From: Oceanobacillus salinisoli
GTDB lineage: Bacteria > Bacillota > Bacilli > Bacillales > Amphibacillaceae
Reading direction: 5' to 3'
Assembly: GCF_009733865.1 (NCBI RefSeq)
Contig: NZ_WOFB01000014.1
Coordinates: forward strand, 123,320-187,319
Length of the DNA: 64,000 nucleotides
In this document: positions 17,743 to 27,590 of the stretch, piece by piece
How the letters are laid out: each line of letters starts with the position of its first letter
Numbering within the stretch: position 1 is the stretch's first letter
Made by a program: the position numbers and the translations under genes
Notes under the pieces: model-generated
What the model was told of the DNA's origin: nothing
The model's database searches: none
The model's input: only the letters and a program-made list of their open reading frames with translations

Positions 17743-17862
17743 TTAAAGACCGTTGGATGGAATTGAATGTAAATATTCAATGACAAATCCACCAACTTGC
17801 TCTATTTTATGACGCAGTTTTTCATTATAGGTAATTAATAATAAGACGTCAACCTCCTTCAT
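17743..17862 (-). pseudogene. Possible fragment of an exported-protease propeptide
   Basis: An isolated 39-codon frame (MKEVDVLLLITYNEKLRHKI ... GGFVIEYLHSIP) resembles the inhibitor-I9-like propeptide pattern of subtilisin-type proteases, in which a short beta strand is followed by a helix and GG. No mature protease follows and the frame ends at once. An AAGGAGG overlaps the N terminus but no good start codon follows. It may equally be chance. Nothing else is seen in the interval 17685-17980. Confidence 0.25.
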
Positions 17863-17980
17863 ATAATATGAATGTGTCCTCTCCTTACCGAAGATAATAC
17901 ATTCCTTCCGATTTAGTCTGAAATTTCTGAATAAACATTTCATAGAACGATTAGGTGACCTAATCGCTATCTATTAAATG

Positions 17981-18799
17981 CTATTCACTAATAATTTCAT
18001 CCACTGTTGTTTCAACCTCTTTACGCGACATTTTTTCTTCCCCGCTCTTAAGTGCTTTTAATGTCTTTTTCGCGAGCTCCAATGGTATTTTGCAAAACAC
18101 CAGGATATTTTTCGTCTTTATCGATTCTATGTATTGATCACCCATTTTTAAATTCTCATCCGCATAGGAAAAAAGATCTTTACGGTTCCACGTTTCAGGT
18201 AAAAACTGTACTCCACGTTCAGCATCCTCATCCTGATTTCGAAGCATATTTACTGCCTGTAACCCTCTTCCATAACCGATAGCTAGTTCTCGATCTGTTT
18301 TCGTATTATCATACCATTCCCATATATCAGATAGCATGACACCAACGAGACCAGCAACATAATAGGTGTAATCGTCTAAATCCTCTTTCGTTTTGATGAC
18401 CCAATCTTTTTCCACCCATTTTGCCATTCCATCTGCCATTTCACTTGTTGATTCTTTCACTTTATCTACTATCTCTTTTGGACAGACAGAAATCCAGTCA
18501 CCTAGTCTAATGGTTACTTCAGGTAATTGTACTTCATATGGTTTTATTAGTTGCTCATATACTTCATTATCGAAAGTACCCTTCAATAATTTGCTTATTG
18601 TAAGTAATAATTTTTGTTTTGTTTCTGCATCCAACTGTTCATGATCTTCAATCTCATCAATTGCACGCATACATAAATACGCAGACCCAACCGTCATTTT
18701 CAGCGGAGACTTTAATAAACTAATTGGAATGTAGAAGGTTCTACTTGTATCTTTTAATACCCGCATTGCATCTTTTTGTAGTTTTTTATCTATGCCCAT
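17981..18799 (-). CDS. Squalene/phytoene synthase family protein
   Basis: A 272-residue isoprenoid synthase-fold protein. The first Asp-rich motif is RAIDEIEDHEQ (near 50) and the second lies in MLRNQDEDAERGVQFLP (near 190), matching the pattern of head-to-head condensing enzymes. These join two farnesyl or geranylgeranyl diphosphates, or act as FPP phosphatase, as reported for YisP of B. subtilis. No crtN-type desaturase or hopene cyclase is adjacent, so a YisP-like role in membrane order is as likely as carotenoid synthesis. The ATG at 18799 is placed after AAGGAGAAAGG; an ATG 7 codons upstream lies before it. Confidence 0.82.
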   Translation of the reverse strand: MGIDKKLQKDAMRVLKDTSRTFYIPISLLKSPLKMTVGSAYLCMRAIDEIEDHEQLDAETKQKLLLTISKLLKGTFDNEVYEQLIKPYEVQLPEVTIRLGDWISVCPKEIVDKVKESTSEMADGMAKWVEKDWVIKTKEDLDDYTYYVAGLVGVMLSDIWEWYDNTKTDRELAIGYGRGLQAVNMLRNQDEDAERGVQFLPETWNRKDLFSYADENLKMGDQYIESIKTKNILVFCKIPLELAKKTLKALKSGEEKMSRKEVETTVDEIISE

Positions 18800-19089
18800 T
18801 ACTTGCCTTTCTCCTTCCATAAACTAATAACAGTATAACAGACATTCCAACTAATTTCTTCTTTAGGTGTGACATCTTATCCTTATGTATATACCCAAAT
18901 TTTTGAAAAATAAACCCGTGTTAGGTTTAAAAAATTTAGTGCCTTTTCGTCTACTAAACTTGATGGAGCGGAAATCAAAGTTGTACAATACTAATTCCAA
19001 TTTTATAATTCGTAAAAAACGACAATCTATTAGAAAACTCGCATTCGCTCTTCTTATAACCTATGTGTTTCGTTTTCCTTATATTGCGC
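18800..19089. other. Intergenic region without recognisable content
   Basis: AT-rich bases between the synthase gene and the dispersed element. Open frames here (for example from 18885) have no ribosome site and no recognisable protein. The divergent promoter region for the synthase gene presumably lies at the left side. Confidence 0.5.
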
Positions 19090-19401
19090 GTTCAAAAAGG
19101 AGGATGAAAAAGACCGAGAAGTCGGGGAAGCTTTGAGTAGCGGGCCCCGAGCGTGTTGTGGTGACTTCTACGTTGCCCACAGGACAAGGAACACTTCGTC
19201 AGCGATACATCGCACGCAGAAAAAGTGCTTTTCTTTTTCAAGGACGTGGGCGGTTTAGAAGGTCCTCACCATACGTGAGCAACGGAAAGCGAGCCAACGA
19301 GCTTCCACAGGATGTGGTGACTTCGACGTTCGACACAGGACGTGTCGGTACTTAGTCGAAGGTCCCCTTTAGATGTGTCTTTTTCACCGGACTTTTTGAA
19401 C
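19090..19401 (-). repeat. Dispersed element with GTTCAAAAAG ends, copy A (312 bp)
   Basis: Bounded by GTTCAAAAAGG and CTTTTTGAAC. It is the inverted counterpart of 43089-43504. Internal hairpin-like units such as CCACAGGATGTGG and GACACAGGACGTGTC recur. It carries no transposase and lacks about 100 bases near the left end that are present in the other copy. It looks like a non-autonomous (MITE-like) element. Confidence 0.85.
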
Positions 19402-19449
19402 ATCCTCTAATAACCCCCCATCGGTTTAAAAATATAATCCCTACTTCCC

Positions 19450-19478
19450 TTGTATTTCAATTGAAATAAGCATAATAT
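19450..19478 (+). promoter_or_regulatory. Probable SigA promoter of the MFS gene
   Basis: TTGTAT (19450-19455), 17-base spacer, TAATAT (19473-19478), 37 bases before the ATG. The spacer contains the palindrome TTTCAATTGAAA, a possible operator. Confidence 0.55.
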
Positions 19479-19515
19479 AAGTAAGTATTCTCATCTTTAG
19501 AAAGGCGTCATAATT

Positions 19516-20673
19516 ATGGATAAACGTGTATATTTATTAACCATTGTTTCCTTTGTTGTTGGAATGGTCGAGTTAATTATTGGTGGAATTTTAGATTTAG
19601 TAGCTTTTGATTTAAACGTAACGATCGGACAAGCAGGATTACTTATAACCATATTTTCATTAACCTTCGCTGTGTCCGGTCCTGTATTATCCGTTCTAAC
19701 AGCAAAACTGGAACGAAAAAAACTAATGCTTTTTACCTTAATTGTATTTTTAGCCGGTAATATAGTGGCTGTGTTTAGCCCCACCTACTCCATTTTATTC
19801 ATTTCAAGGATGATTTCAGCTGCAAGTAGCTCGCTGCTCATTATTTTATGTGTGGTAATGGCTGCTACGATTGTACATCCTAAGTATCGTGGGAGAGCAA
19901 TTGGTATTGTAAATATGGGGGTTAGTGGTTCCTTAGTCCTTGGTGTTCCGATTGGTTTGGTACTTGGAAATGCATTTGGATGGAGAGCCCCTTTTGTTTT
20001 TATTACGGTATTGACCCTTCTTTCTATTACTGGAATTTATTTCTTGTTGGAACGGGTCGCTCCGGAAAAGCAAATATCATTAAAAAGACAGTTTGCATCA
20101 CTCAAAGATCAAAAGGTCCTTTTTGCTCATATGACCACCTTTATATTACTGGCAGGGCATTCTACTCTATATACATATCTAACTCCTTTCGTAAAGACGA
20201 CGATGGACTTAGATGGAACTTGGGTTAGTATCATTTATTTCGTATTCGGAATAGCTGCCGTAAGCGGTGGTGCTGTTGGTGGTACTTTGGGAGACCGTTT
20301 TGGCTCTAAACGAACTATATTAAGTGTTATTATTGTATTCGGACTTGCCATCTTCATGATTCCTTATACAACATTTGCTTTACCTCTGTTCCTGGTCTTT
20401 TTGATTATATGGGGAATGATGAGCTGGGCAGTTACTCCACCAATGCAAAGTTATTTAATGACTATTGCACCAGAAACTTCCAGTATTCAAATTGGCTTAA
20501 ATAATTCTTCCTTACATTTAGGCATTGCAGTTGGTGCATCCATCGGAAGTGTTGTTATTGATGTAACATCCGTTGAAAATAATGCGGCTGTTGGGGGAAT
20601 ATTAGCCATCATATCCATTGGTACTGCACTTATCTCCATGCGAAACAAAAAACAAAGCAGCGCTCACGCATAG
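19516..20673 (+). CDS. MFS transporter, PbuE-like (DHA1 family)
   Basis: A 385-residue carrier with twelve membrane segments. The opening FVVGMVELIIGGILDLVAFDL, the loop LERKKL and the segment IIWGMMSWAVTPPMQSYLMTIAPE resemble B. subtilis PbuE, a purine base and nucleoside efflux pump, more than other DHA1 proteins I can recall. Unlike pbuE, no adenine riboswitch is visible upstream. RBS AAAGGCG is moderate. A repeat-terminator-repeat unit follows the stop. The substrate is not certain. Confidence 0.82.
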   Translation: MDKRVYLLTIVSFVVGMVELIIGGILDLVAFDLNVTIGQAGLLITIFSLTFAVSGPVLSVLTAKLERKKLMLFTLIVFLAGNIVAVFSPTYSILFISRMISAASSSLLIILCVVMAATIVHPKYRGRAIGIVNMGVSGSLVLGVPIGLVLGNAFGWRAPFVFITVLTLLSITGIYFLLERVAPEKQISLKRQFASLKDQKVLFAHMTTFILLAGHSTLYTYLTPFVKTTMDLDGTWVSIIYFVFGIAAVSGGAVGGTLGDRFGSKRTILSVIIVFGLAIFMIPYTTFALPLFLVFLIIWGMMSWAVTPPMQSYLMTIAPETSSIQIGLNNSSLHLGIAVGASIGSVVIDVTSVENNAAVGGILAIISIGTALISMRNKKQSSAHA

Positions 20674-20687
20674 GGTGCCCACTTAAA

Positions 20688-20797
20688 GGTGCCTGTCACT
20701 TCCCGAATTTTGTCGAATCACAGAGAAGGCTATGGTATATGACAACCATAGCCTTTTTACCCTTTGGGTGCCTGTCACTTCCCGAAATTTGTCGAAT
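20688..20797. repeat. Repeat-terminator-repeat unit 1
   Basis: Two direct copies of the 31-bp motif GGTGCCTGTCACTTCCCGAA-TTTTGTCGAAT (20688-20718; 20767-20797) enclose a terminator. The same arrangement occurs at 35991-36090. The second copy touches the stop codon of tadC. Confidence 0.9.
20726..20758 (+). terminator. Intrinsic terminator inside the repeat unit
   Basis: AAGGCTATGGT pairs with ACCATAGCCTT, followed by TTTTT. It serves the MFS gene. The same stem (GGCTATGG/CCATAGCC) is used at 36030-36059. Confidence 0.92.
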
Positions 20798-21717
20798 TAG
20801 AGGTTTCCGATTAGTCCGATGACTGCTGGGCCTAGTAGAACAACGAATAAACTTGGGAAAATGAAGATAACAAGAGGGAATAACATTTTAATTGGTGCTT
20901 TCATCGCTTGTTCCTCCGCACGTTGCTTTCTTCTTTCTCGAATTTCAATAGACTGTACGTTTAACATTTGTACCATACCAATTCCTAATTGCTCTGCTTG
21001 AATAATGCTTCCTATTAATGAACGAACATCATCTATGAAAATGCGTTCCCGAACACTGGATAATGCTTCCCGCCTTGTTTTCCCTAAACGCATTTCTTCC
21101 AGGCAGCGCTGAAACTCACGGGAAAGTACACCATCCTTTTTCGAAACCACTTTACTTAAAGCAGAATCAAATCCAAGTCCTGCTTCAATGCTCACGGTTA
21201 ATAAATCAATAAAATCCGGCAATTCCTTTAATGCTTTCTTATTACGTGCCGCCGCTTTTTGCTTCAAGTAATAAGAAGGTAAAAACGCCGCTGCAATAAC
21301 TCCAACTAGAATCGAAAGAAAAATCATCCCAGCTGAAAGTTGTACAAGATAACTATAAAGTCCAAAAATAACCGGCAGTACCATGTACATTACCAATTGC
21401 ACGATACGAAATTCCACTGCCGTCATTCCAAACGGATTTCCCGCCTGTAAGAGCTGCATTTCCCATTTTTCTTTCTTTTCCGCTGATAAGTTTCGTTTAA
21501 ATGATTTTTTTACTTTCTTCCATAACGGTGCCGTGATTCGTGTAGTGAAAGAAAGCTTTCTTACTTCATCTAACGGTTCCACCTTTTCCTGAACGTTTAC
21601 TTCCGGTTGAAAAACAGCAGAAATCCGGTTTTGAATCGCACGCTTTTTCTCCTTGCGCCAAATCAATAATCCAAAAATCAACAAAAATATAGTTAATAAA
21701 TAAGATACGAATAGCAT
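20797..21717 (-). CDS. tadC: Tad pilus inner-membrane protein TadC (T2SSF domain)
   Basis: A 306-residue membrane protein with an N-terminal membrane anchor, two central helices and a C-terminal one. The T2SSF/GspF domain (about residues 175-290) contains LPDFIDLLTVSIEAGLGFDSAL and the helical hairpin usual for pilus platform proteins. TadC pairs with TadB to form the inner-membrane platform of the Tad secretion machine. It is the last gene of the operon and lies 4 bases after tadB. Confidence 0.9.
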   Translation of the reverse strand: MLFVSYLLTIFLLIFGLLIWRKEKKRAIQNRISAVFQPEVNVQEKVEPLDEVRKLSFTTRITAPLWKKVKKSFKRNLSAEKKEKWEMQLLQAGNPFGMTAVEFRIVQLVMYMVLPVIFGLYSYLVQLSAGMIFLSILVGVIAAAFLPSYYLKQKAAARNKKALKELPDFIDLLTVSIEAGLGFDSALSKVVSKKDGVLSREFQRCLEEMRLGKTRREALSSVRERIFIDDVRSLIGSIIQAEQLGIGMVQMLNVQSIEIRERRKQRAEEQAMKAPIKMLFPLVIFIFPSLFVVLLGPAVIGLIGNL

Positions 21718-21721
21718 GAGG

Positions 21722-22714
21722 CTACACCTCGATTGTCGTTATTTTTTGAATCAGGATATACCCAATCGTACAAGATATGACCGCAACAATAACAAGGCCA
21801 ATTCCAATCGGATGCGTAAACAGCGCTCCGATATATTCCGGCTGAATAACATACAGAACCAAACCTAAAATAACCGGAAGTAATCCAATCACCATTCCTG
21901 ACATTTTTCCTTGTGCGGTCAAAGTTCGGATTTGCCCCTGGATTTTAATTCTCTCTCGAATGGTATCGACGATTTTTTCCAGGACTGTTGCTAAATTCCC
22001 TCCAACTTGCCGCTGGATAACAACCGCCTGAATCATAATGTCCAAATCCTCACTTGGCATCCGTTCATAAAGATGATGCAAAGCTTCTTCTGTTGTTGTA
22101 CCATACTGCATTTCCCGCAAAATAGTTGCCAATTCTTCCTTCATCGGTGACTTAGCCTCTGCCATTACGGATTTCAGTGCCTGAGGAAAGCTGAACCCCG
22201 CTCTCAATCCTCCAACTACAGAAGATATCATCTCAGGTAAATCATTATTAAAAGCCTTTAAGCGGTCCTGCTGTTTCTTTTTAAGAATGATATTCGGTAT
22301 CGAAAACCCTATTGCAGCTCCAACCGGCAAAAAAAGGACATGACCAGTGACCAGATAAAAAATTCCTGCACCTAAAGCCACGGCAATCCAATGAAACATC
22401 ACAAACTCCTCAGGTTTTAACGGAACACCAGCGCGATATAGGGCCAATTCCAGTTTTCGATTCTTATCTTTTGTTAAAAACCTTTCCCGTACACTTTTCT
22501 TTGTACGGTCCAAGTTGATTTCGAAACGCACCTTTTTCTTTGGTTCCTTCAAGGCTGCAACAGTTTTTCCATTCTTTTCATCCATCAAATAGCGGCCAAT
22601 CCGCTTCCTCATAATTTCAGTGTTATTAGGAATGATCCTCTGCAAAATCAGAAGAAAGAAGAGTAATGCAGTTAAAAAAAAGAAAACAACAACAACTAGT
22701 TTCACCCTGCCCAC
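21722..22714 (-). CDS. tadB: Tad pilus inner-membrane protein TadB (T2SSF domain)
   Basis: A 330-residue platform protein. A membrane anchor at residues 5-25 is followed by a basic cytoplasmic part, two helices near 100-140, the T2SSF region ([25 protein letters not shown], about 180-200) and helices at the C terminus. Its start overlaps the end of tadA by 13 bases, indicating coupled translation. Works with TadC and the ATPase TadA. Confidence 0.9.
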   Translation of the reverse strand: MGRVKLVVVVFFFLTALLFFLLILQRIIPNNTEIMRKRIGRYLMDEKNGKTVAALKEPKKKVRFEINLDRTKKSVRERFLTKDKNRKLELALYRAGVPLKPEEFVMFHWIAVALGAGIFYLVTGHVLFLPVGAAIGFSIPNIILKKKQQDRLKAFNNDLPEMISSVVGGLRAGFSFPQALKSVMAEAKSPMKEELATILREMQYGTTTEEALHHLYERMPSEDLDIMIQAVVIQRQVGGNLATVLEKIVDTIRERIKIQGQIRTLTAQGKMSGMVIGLLPVILGLVLYVIQPEYIGALFTHPIGIGLVIVAVISCTIGYILIQKITTIEV

Positions 22715-24129
22715 TCCTCTTTCGTCATAAATACCTCTGATGATATGGTTATTCCGGAGTTTTCCAAACGCTCGTAAAACTTCGGACGAACTCCTGTTGA
22801 CATTAGCTCACCAATTACTTTTCCGTTTTCATCCAAACCTTTCTGCTCATAGGTAAAAATATCCTGCAGTACAATGATATCTCCTTCCAACCCTTGTACT
22901 TCCGTTATTTTCGTAATTTTCCTTGATCCATCTTTTAATCTCGATTGCTGGATAATCACATCAATTGCACCAGCTATTTGTTCTCGGATAGCTTTTACCG
23001 GAAGATCCACACCAGCCATGAGCACCATCGTCTCCAGCCGGGAAATCATATCACGCGGACTATTCGAGTGACCCGTAGCCAGGGAGCCATCATGCCCGGT
23101 GTTCATCGCTTGCAGCATATCCAATGCCTCTGCACCACGAACCTCCCCGATTACGACACGATCAGGACGCATTCGCAGTGAATTTCGAACTAAATCACGA
23201 ATCGTAATCGCACCTTTCCCTTCTATATTAGGAGGCCTTGATTCCAGAGAAACAACGTGATCCTGGCCTAACTGAAGCTCCGCAGCATCCTCAATGGTAA
23301 CGATTCGTTCATCACTGGGAATAAAATTGGATAATACATTTAATGTCGTAGTTTTCCCGGATCCTGTTCCCCCACTGACAAACATGTTTAATCTGGCTTT
23401 CACACAAGCATCTAAGAAAATCGCCATTTCCTTTGTCAACGTTCCAAACTGCACGAGGTCATCAATCACAAATGGGTCTTCGGAAAATTTCCGAATCGTT
23501 ATTGTCGGACCATTTAATGATAACGGAGGAATGATTGCATTTACCCGCGATCCATCCGGCAGGCGGGCATCCACCATGGGACTGCTTTCATCGACACGAC
23601 GGCCGAGTGGTGCTACAATTTTTTCGATCACATGCATAACATGTTCGTTATCCCGAAACTTTACATCCGTCAAGACCAGCTTCCCTTTTCGTTCACAATA
23701 AACTCGATTTGGACCATTTACCATGATTTCTGAAACATCATCATCCAATAATAGTGGATTAATTGGACCAAAACCCGTTAAATCATTGGTTAGCTCGTCG
23801 ACGATTTTCTTTCGGTCTGCGCCTCTAAAAGATTCATCCTCTTTGATAATCTCAATGGCCATCTCTTCAATCTTCGGAACGATAACATCAATGTCATCGG
23901 ATTCCTTCATTTCCTGTAAAATCTGTTTATGCAAAAGGGCTTTTAACTGTTTATCCTTTTCATTGTCAGAGGAACGTTCCGGCTTTTTGATAATCGGTTT
24001 CTTAGGCGTTGGTTCCTTCTTCTCTGCTTCCGGTTTAGGTGGGGACTGCTGCTTTGGCCCCTTTTGGACATCGGAAGCTTTTTTATCCCCTTCTGTATCC
24101 TTTTCCTTCAAACGGCTTAAGAGACTCAT
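22702..24129 (-). CDS. tadA: Tad pilus assembly ATPase TadA/CpaF
   Basis: A 475-residue hexameric secretion ATPase of the GspE superfamily. The N-terminal 70 residues are Lys/Glu/Pro-rich linker. The Walker A box is [13 protein letters not shown] (about 258-270), followed by the Asp box EDAAELQL, Walker B region [19 protein letters not shown] and the His box [13 protein letters not shown]. It powers pilin assembly and retraction. Four-base ATGA overlap with the upstream tadZ gene. Confidence 0.95.
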   Translation of the reverse strand: MSLLSRLKEKDTEGDKKASDVQKGPKQQSPPKPEAEKKEPTPKKPIIKKPERSSDNEKDKQLKALLHKQILQEMKESDDIDVIVPKIEEMAIEIIKEDESFRGADRKKIVDELTNDLTGFGPINPLLLDDDVSEIMVNGPNRVYCERKGKLVLTDVKFRDNEHVMHVIEKIVAPLGRRVDESSPMVDARLPDGSRVNAIIPPLSLNGPTITIRKFSEDPFVIDDLVQFGTLTKEMAIFLDACVKARLNMFVSGGTGSGKTTTLNVLSNFIPSDERIVTIEDAAELQLGQDHVVSLESRPPNIEGKGAITIRDLVRNSLRMRPDRVVIGEVRGAEALDMLQAMNTGHDGSLATGHSNSPRDMISRLETMVLMAGVDLPVKAIREQIAGAIDVIIQQSRLKDGSRKITKITEVQGLEGDIIVLQDIFTYEQKGLDENGKVIGELMSTGVRPKFYERLENSGITISSEVFMTKEEWAG

Positions 24130-24941
24130 TGATCAGTCCCCCCTTTCTTTTTAGAGAATGTGAAGCGAAGTGACTGCTTTTTCTTTCCTTCACTTGAAAC
24201 ATGGCTATTCGTAACTATACTTTCTGCCAACTTATAAAACGCCTTCGATAGATTGGATCTTGAACGGCTTACAACAAATGGAATTCCCAAATTTAAGGAT
24301 TGGGATGCTATTTGAAAATTATTTGGGATATAAATGACATTGTCATAACCGAGCATTTCCGGTACTTCCTCTGCTTGAATCAAACTCTCCATATCATATC
24401 GATTCACTACTAACTTTACCTTTTTACGAAATCCTAATTTATCAAAGGTTTCCAATAGCAATCGTGTACTTTTTAAAGAGGTCATTTCTAAAGTCGTGAC
24501 GACAAAAATATGATCTGCCTGTTCAATTAATTCCAAGGATTGTTCATGAATCCCAACCCCAGTATCCACAATAAGAAAATCAGATTGCTTCCTGAGTAAA
24601 TCGACAACAGATAACAATGCTTCTTTTGTAATTAACTCCGCATATTCTGGTCTTTCTGGTGAAGGCAATACATGGATACCTGAAGAATGCTCCGTCAAGT
24701 AACTGCTAACGGACGCACTATCCACACTATTCTGTTCCTCCATCACATCCTTGATTGTAAATGTCGTCTGTAAATCCAACGCAAGGCTTACATCACCAAA
24801 CTGGAAGTCGGTATCAAGCAAATTCACTTTCATATTCTTTTTACTTAATGCAATCGCTAAATTAACCGAAACTAACGTTTTTCCAATCCCACCTTTGGCT
24901 CCGCAAATCACAATCATTTTTCCATTTTTATTTTCTGCCAT
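24126..24941 (-). CDS. tadZ: TadZ/CpaE-like MinD/ParA ATPase
   Basis: A 271-residue deviant-Walker ATPase. The motif [17 protein letters not shown] (about 13-29) matches ParA/MinD, and [15 protein letters not shown] and [14 protein letters not shown] follow. TadZ/CpaE proteins locate the pilus machine in the cell. The usual N-terminal receiver-like domain of longer CpaE proteins is absent, as in many Gram-positive members. Basic C-terminal tail. Confidence 0.9.
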   Translation of the reverse strand: MAENKNGKMIVICGAKGGIGKTLVSVNLAIALSKKNMKVNLLDTDFQFGDVSLALDLQTTFTIKDVMEEQNSVDSASVSSYLTEHSSGIHVLPSPERPEYAELITKEALLSVVDLLRKQSDFLIVDTGVGIHEQSLELIEQADHIFVVTTLEMTSLKSTRLLLETFDKLGFRKKVKLVVNRYDMESLIQAEEVPEMLGYDNVIYIPNNFQIASQSLNLGIPFVVSRSRSNLSKAFYKLAESIVTNSHVSSEGKKKQSLRFTFSKKKGGTDQ

Positions 24942-24959
24942 CGTCCTTCCTCCTTGCTG

Positions 24960-25640
24960 CTATTCTTCCTCACCAGGTGGAATGGTACTCGGATGTAGGG
25001 TGAAATGGATATTCCCTTTTTCATGGGCATTAATCAACTTTACCGCTTCATTTGGTTTCAGTTCTAATGTCACTGCATTATATTCCGTATAGGTAGACTC
25101 ATCATTCACTGGTGCATCCATTTTTCTTCCAACAGCCAAAACCAAGACCCCTGAAAAAATTTTCTCCGTCTCGACTTTATCCCCTTTAACGAACGTTACA
25201 GCAACATCCACATAATCTCCTGGTTCCATTAAATTAGTGACCGTCTCCACTATATTCGCCTCAACGGAAACTGCCCGATATCCATCTTTGACTTTTCTGG
25301 ATACATAAACTTTTTCTTCTTGCTGATCTTTAAACCTTGGAGCAATCAATATTTCCCCTTGTTCAATGACCCCATCTGTATATTTTCCTTCTACATCGGC
25401 AATACTTCTTACCGCTTGTGGATGGATGTTTTCCTCCGTTACCGTAACTACCTCCAATAAATCGCTTGAGATAATTTGATTTTCTGCAATTCTTTCTTTT
25501 GCCTTAACTACTTCTATCGTCTTTTGTTGGATTACTTCTTCACTATGAAATGGTTTGATATAACTAAAAAAGAGAATCGTTGTTATAATTCCCATTACTA
25601 AAGCTAATGGAAAAATTATCTTTGAACGCATATTTTTCAC
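24960..25640 (-). CDS. cpaB: CpaB/RcpC-like SAF-domain protein
   Basis: A 226-residue protein with one N-terminal membrane segment (about 8-28) and then a SAF domain (AENQIISSDLLEVVTV ... GEILIAPRF) plus the RcpC-type C-terminal region (GYRAVSVEANIVETVTNLMEPGDYVDVAVTF). In Gram-negative bacteria it aids the pilus channel; in Gram-positive Tad systems it likely spans membrane and wall. The stop of tadG lies directly before its ATG. Confidence 0.87.
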   Translation of the reverse strand: MKNMRSKIIFPLALVMGIITTILFFSYIKPFHSEEVIQQKTIEVVKAKERIAENQIISSDLLEVVTVTEENIHPQAVRSIADVEGKYTDGVIEQGEILIAPRFKDQQEEKVYVSRKVKDGYRAVSVEANIVETVTNLMEPGDYVDVAVTFVKGDKVETEKIFSGVLVLAVGRKMDAPVNDESTYTEYNAVTLELKPNEAVKLINAHEKGNIHFTLHPSTIPPGEEE

Positions 25641-26549
25641 CTACTCTGTTAATTGAATGCTATATGCTCCCCGGTCTTTTGCATTTCCATCGACATAGCC
25701 TGTTCCTGTTCTTTTAATGAACTTGCCAGTTATCGCAGTGTCTTTATCACTCATCGGCTCTGTAATATAAAAATAAGCAAATCCGGTAATTTCCACTTGT
25801 TGATAATTCGTACAGGAATCAGGATCCGCACAAACCGGTTTATATACGAGTACCATGATGATTCTGGGACATTCACGGTCATCGATATCACAAGCACTGC
25901 TGACTTTTTCTTTTACAACTTCTCTTGTTGAACCTGCGATATTACCTGTTTGGACAGCAACCGTATCTCCAACCTTTAATTCTTCGCTGTACCCTTCTCG
26001 GAAGGTTTGTTCATACGTTTTTGCTCCCTTACCCTCCAATGCTAAAATACCAAAGTTCCCACTTGTTGAGTCCCCTGAACTTACTTTCAGCTGATACATT
26101 TCTCCATAAACGAGATTTAAATTTTCATCGACACCGAGTGGAGCTGCTCCTGTCGCCCTTCCCATTACACCGATTTTAGCTGTTGCATTCGCATGAATAT
26201 CAACCGTATCGATACCAAAAAGCTTGGAAAAAGCGAGTGGAACGGTTTTTTTGAGTTCAACTTTTACTCGATCATATAGTATGACTTCAACGGATTCCAA
26301 CGACTGTTTCTCCTGGTGGCGAAGTAAAATTTCATCTACTATCGATGTAACTGCTGATTCTTGACTTGCAGTTAGTTCCTGGGCACCTGATAAAGCTGCA
26401 GCATTAGCTGTTTTTTGCAAATCTGCCTTTGTCATATAGAGAATGCCACCATCAATCACTACACCAGTTATGGCTAATAATGCCGAAAATGCCAGTGAAC
26501 CAAGAAAAAGAACACTGCCTTCTTCCTTTTTTAATAGTCTTTTATTCAT
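25641..26549 (-). CDS. tadG: TadG-like pilus assembly protein
   Basis: A 302-residue protein with the TadE/TadG-type N terminus: basic residues, KKEEGSVLFLGSLAFSALLAITGVVIDGG as a single membrane helix, then LQKTANAAALSGAQEL, the hallmark of Tad_N proteins. The extracytoplasmic part contains two Cys pairs (SACDIDDRECP and VCADPDSC) that could form disulfides. No von Willebrand domain is present, unlike long TadG proteins. Likely a minor pseudopilin or assembly factor. Confidence 0.87.
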   Translation of the reverse strand: MNKRLLKKEEGSVLFLGSLAFSALLAITGVVIDGGILYMTKADLQKTANAAALSGAQELTASQESAVTSIVDEILLRHQEKQSLESVEVILYDRVKVELKKTVPLAFSKLFGIDTVDIHANATAKIGVMGRATGAAPLGVDENLNLVYGEMYQLKVSSGDSTSGNFGILALEGKGAKTYEQTFREGYSEELKVGDTVAVQTGNIAGSTREVVKEKVSSACDIDDRECPRIIMVLVYKPVCADPDSCTNYQQVEITGFAYFYITEPMSDKDTAITGKFIKRTGTGYVDGNAKDRGAYSIQLTE

Positions 26550-26558
26550 ACGAACCCC

Positions 26559-26939
26559 TCATTCCATTCGAATCGTTGAATCAGCATTAAGATTGATTTG
26601 ATTTGAAAAAATAAAATTAGCGAATGGTGTTACTGGTTCGATGGGATATGTTAGTGTAACGGTTATATATTCGCCGGATTTACGTGTCCCTTCTGGGGTT
26701 ATATTTACCTGAAGTTTGCTTGAATCACCTGTTGAAAAGTTTTCACGCGCAAATTGCACCAACTGCTCATCTGTTTTACCAAGTCCTCCCAACCTTACCG
26801 TTTCCTGTGCGGTAAAATGCAGTGAGGAGTAGGAAAAACCTAATCTGCCAATATCTACGATGCCGACAAGCAATAATAGAAAGAGTGGAACAACCAATGC
26901 AAATTCCAGTAATGCCTGCCCTTTCTCCTCACGAATCAT
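26559..26939 (-). CDS. tadE: TadE-like minor pseudopilin
   Basis: A 126-residue protein starting MIREEKGQALLEFALVVPLFLLLLVG, the TadE domain with the prepilin-like EKGQALLEF processing region. The remaining beta-rich part lies outside the membrane. The start overlaps the prepilin peptidase stop (ATGA at 26936-26939). Confidence 0.9.
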   Translation of the reverse strand: MIREEKGQALLEFALVVPLFLLLLVGIVDIGRLGFSYSSLHFTAQETVRLGGLGKTDEQLVQFARENFSTGDSSKLQVNITPEGTRKSGEYITVTLTYPIEPVTPFANFIFSNQINLNADSTIRME

Positions 26940-27451
26940 AGCAATAGCCCTCCATTCAACATAAAGGCCATCACCGCTCCGCCAGCAATCGCAACCCCAT
27001 AAGGATATGTGGTTTGAAGTGCTTCCTTATCCAATCCCAGAGGTACTTTGATACCATATCTGATGCTGCTTATAGAGAAAATGATAGATTTAATACGGTG
27101 GAAAAATCCTTTACGAAATAATAGGATGATAACGCCAATTAGCCCACCAATCAATGCCATATATATAGACGCCATAAAAACAAAAGATGCACCTTTTATT
27201 GCTCCAACTAAAGCCAATAGCTTTACATCACCTGCCCCCATGCCACCCATCAGATATGGAATCAAAAGGATGCCTAGACCGGTTAAAAAACCTAAGAAAC
27301 TACTTAACAGTCCTGACCATCCATCAAAGATTCCATGTAATAGAAAAGCAAGGAGCAATGACGGGAAAATGACTTTATTATATATTTTTCTGCTTCTCAA
27401 ATCGGTGACGACACTAATAGCTAAAACGAGTAATAATAATCCATTTAACAT
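26936..27451 (-). CDS. cpaA: Prepilin peptidase (TadV/CpaA, A24 family)
   Basis: A 171-residue membrane protease of about six helices. The first catalytic Asp is in VVTDLRSRKIYN and the second in GGMGAGDVKLLA (GxGD motif), typical for A24 peptidases. It cleaves the Flp pilins encoded just upstream. The ATG at 27451 follows AAAGGAG at good spacing; the in-frame ATG 11 codons upstream lies before that site. It is separated from the pilin genes by a terminator-like hairpin. Confidence 0.92.
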   Translation of the reverse strand: MLNGLLLLVLAISVVTDLRSRKIYNKVIFPSLLLAFLLHGIFDGWSGLLSSFLGFLTGLGILLIPYLMGGMGAGDVKLLALVGAIKGASFVFMASIYMALIGGLIGVIILLFRKGFFHRIKSIIFSISSIRYGIKVPLGLDKEALQTTYPYGVAIAGGAVMAFMLNGGLLL

Positions 27452-27486
27452 GTCAATGCTCCTTTTTAAAAATTTTGTATTCATGT

Positions 27487-27518
27487 AAAAATAGCTTTAC
27501 GGGCGCAAAGCTATTTTT
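27487..27518 (-). terminator. Hairpin between pilin genes and the Tad machinery genes
   Basis: AAAAATAGCTTT (27487-27498) and AAAGCTATTTTT (27507-27518) form a perfect 12-bp stem with GC-rich loop; on the minus strand the stem ends in five T. It should end most transcripts after the pilins, allowing lower expression of the downstream machine genes. Confidence 0.85.
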
Positions 27519-27590
27519 AAAAGGTAGGATAGTATAAATCCAACTGAGGCAATCGCCTAATCGTTTATAAACGTGAAGTATACTAGTTTG

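Noticed and set aside
18885..19355. Open frames upstream of and inside the element at 19.1 kb
   Set aside because: No ribosome sites, and part lies within a non-coding dispersed element that also occurs inverted at 43 kb.
19090..19401. CRISPR-like array
   Set aside because: The internal CACAGGA-type units are irregular palindromes, without constant repeats and unique spacers, and no cas genes are present.
19402..19515. Purine riboswitch before the PbuE-like gene
   Set aside because: The conserved aptamer core and terminator are absent.
23294..24154. Long open frames opposite tadA
   Set aside because: Antisense shadows of a highly conserved gene; no recognisable protein.
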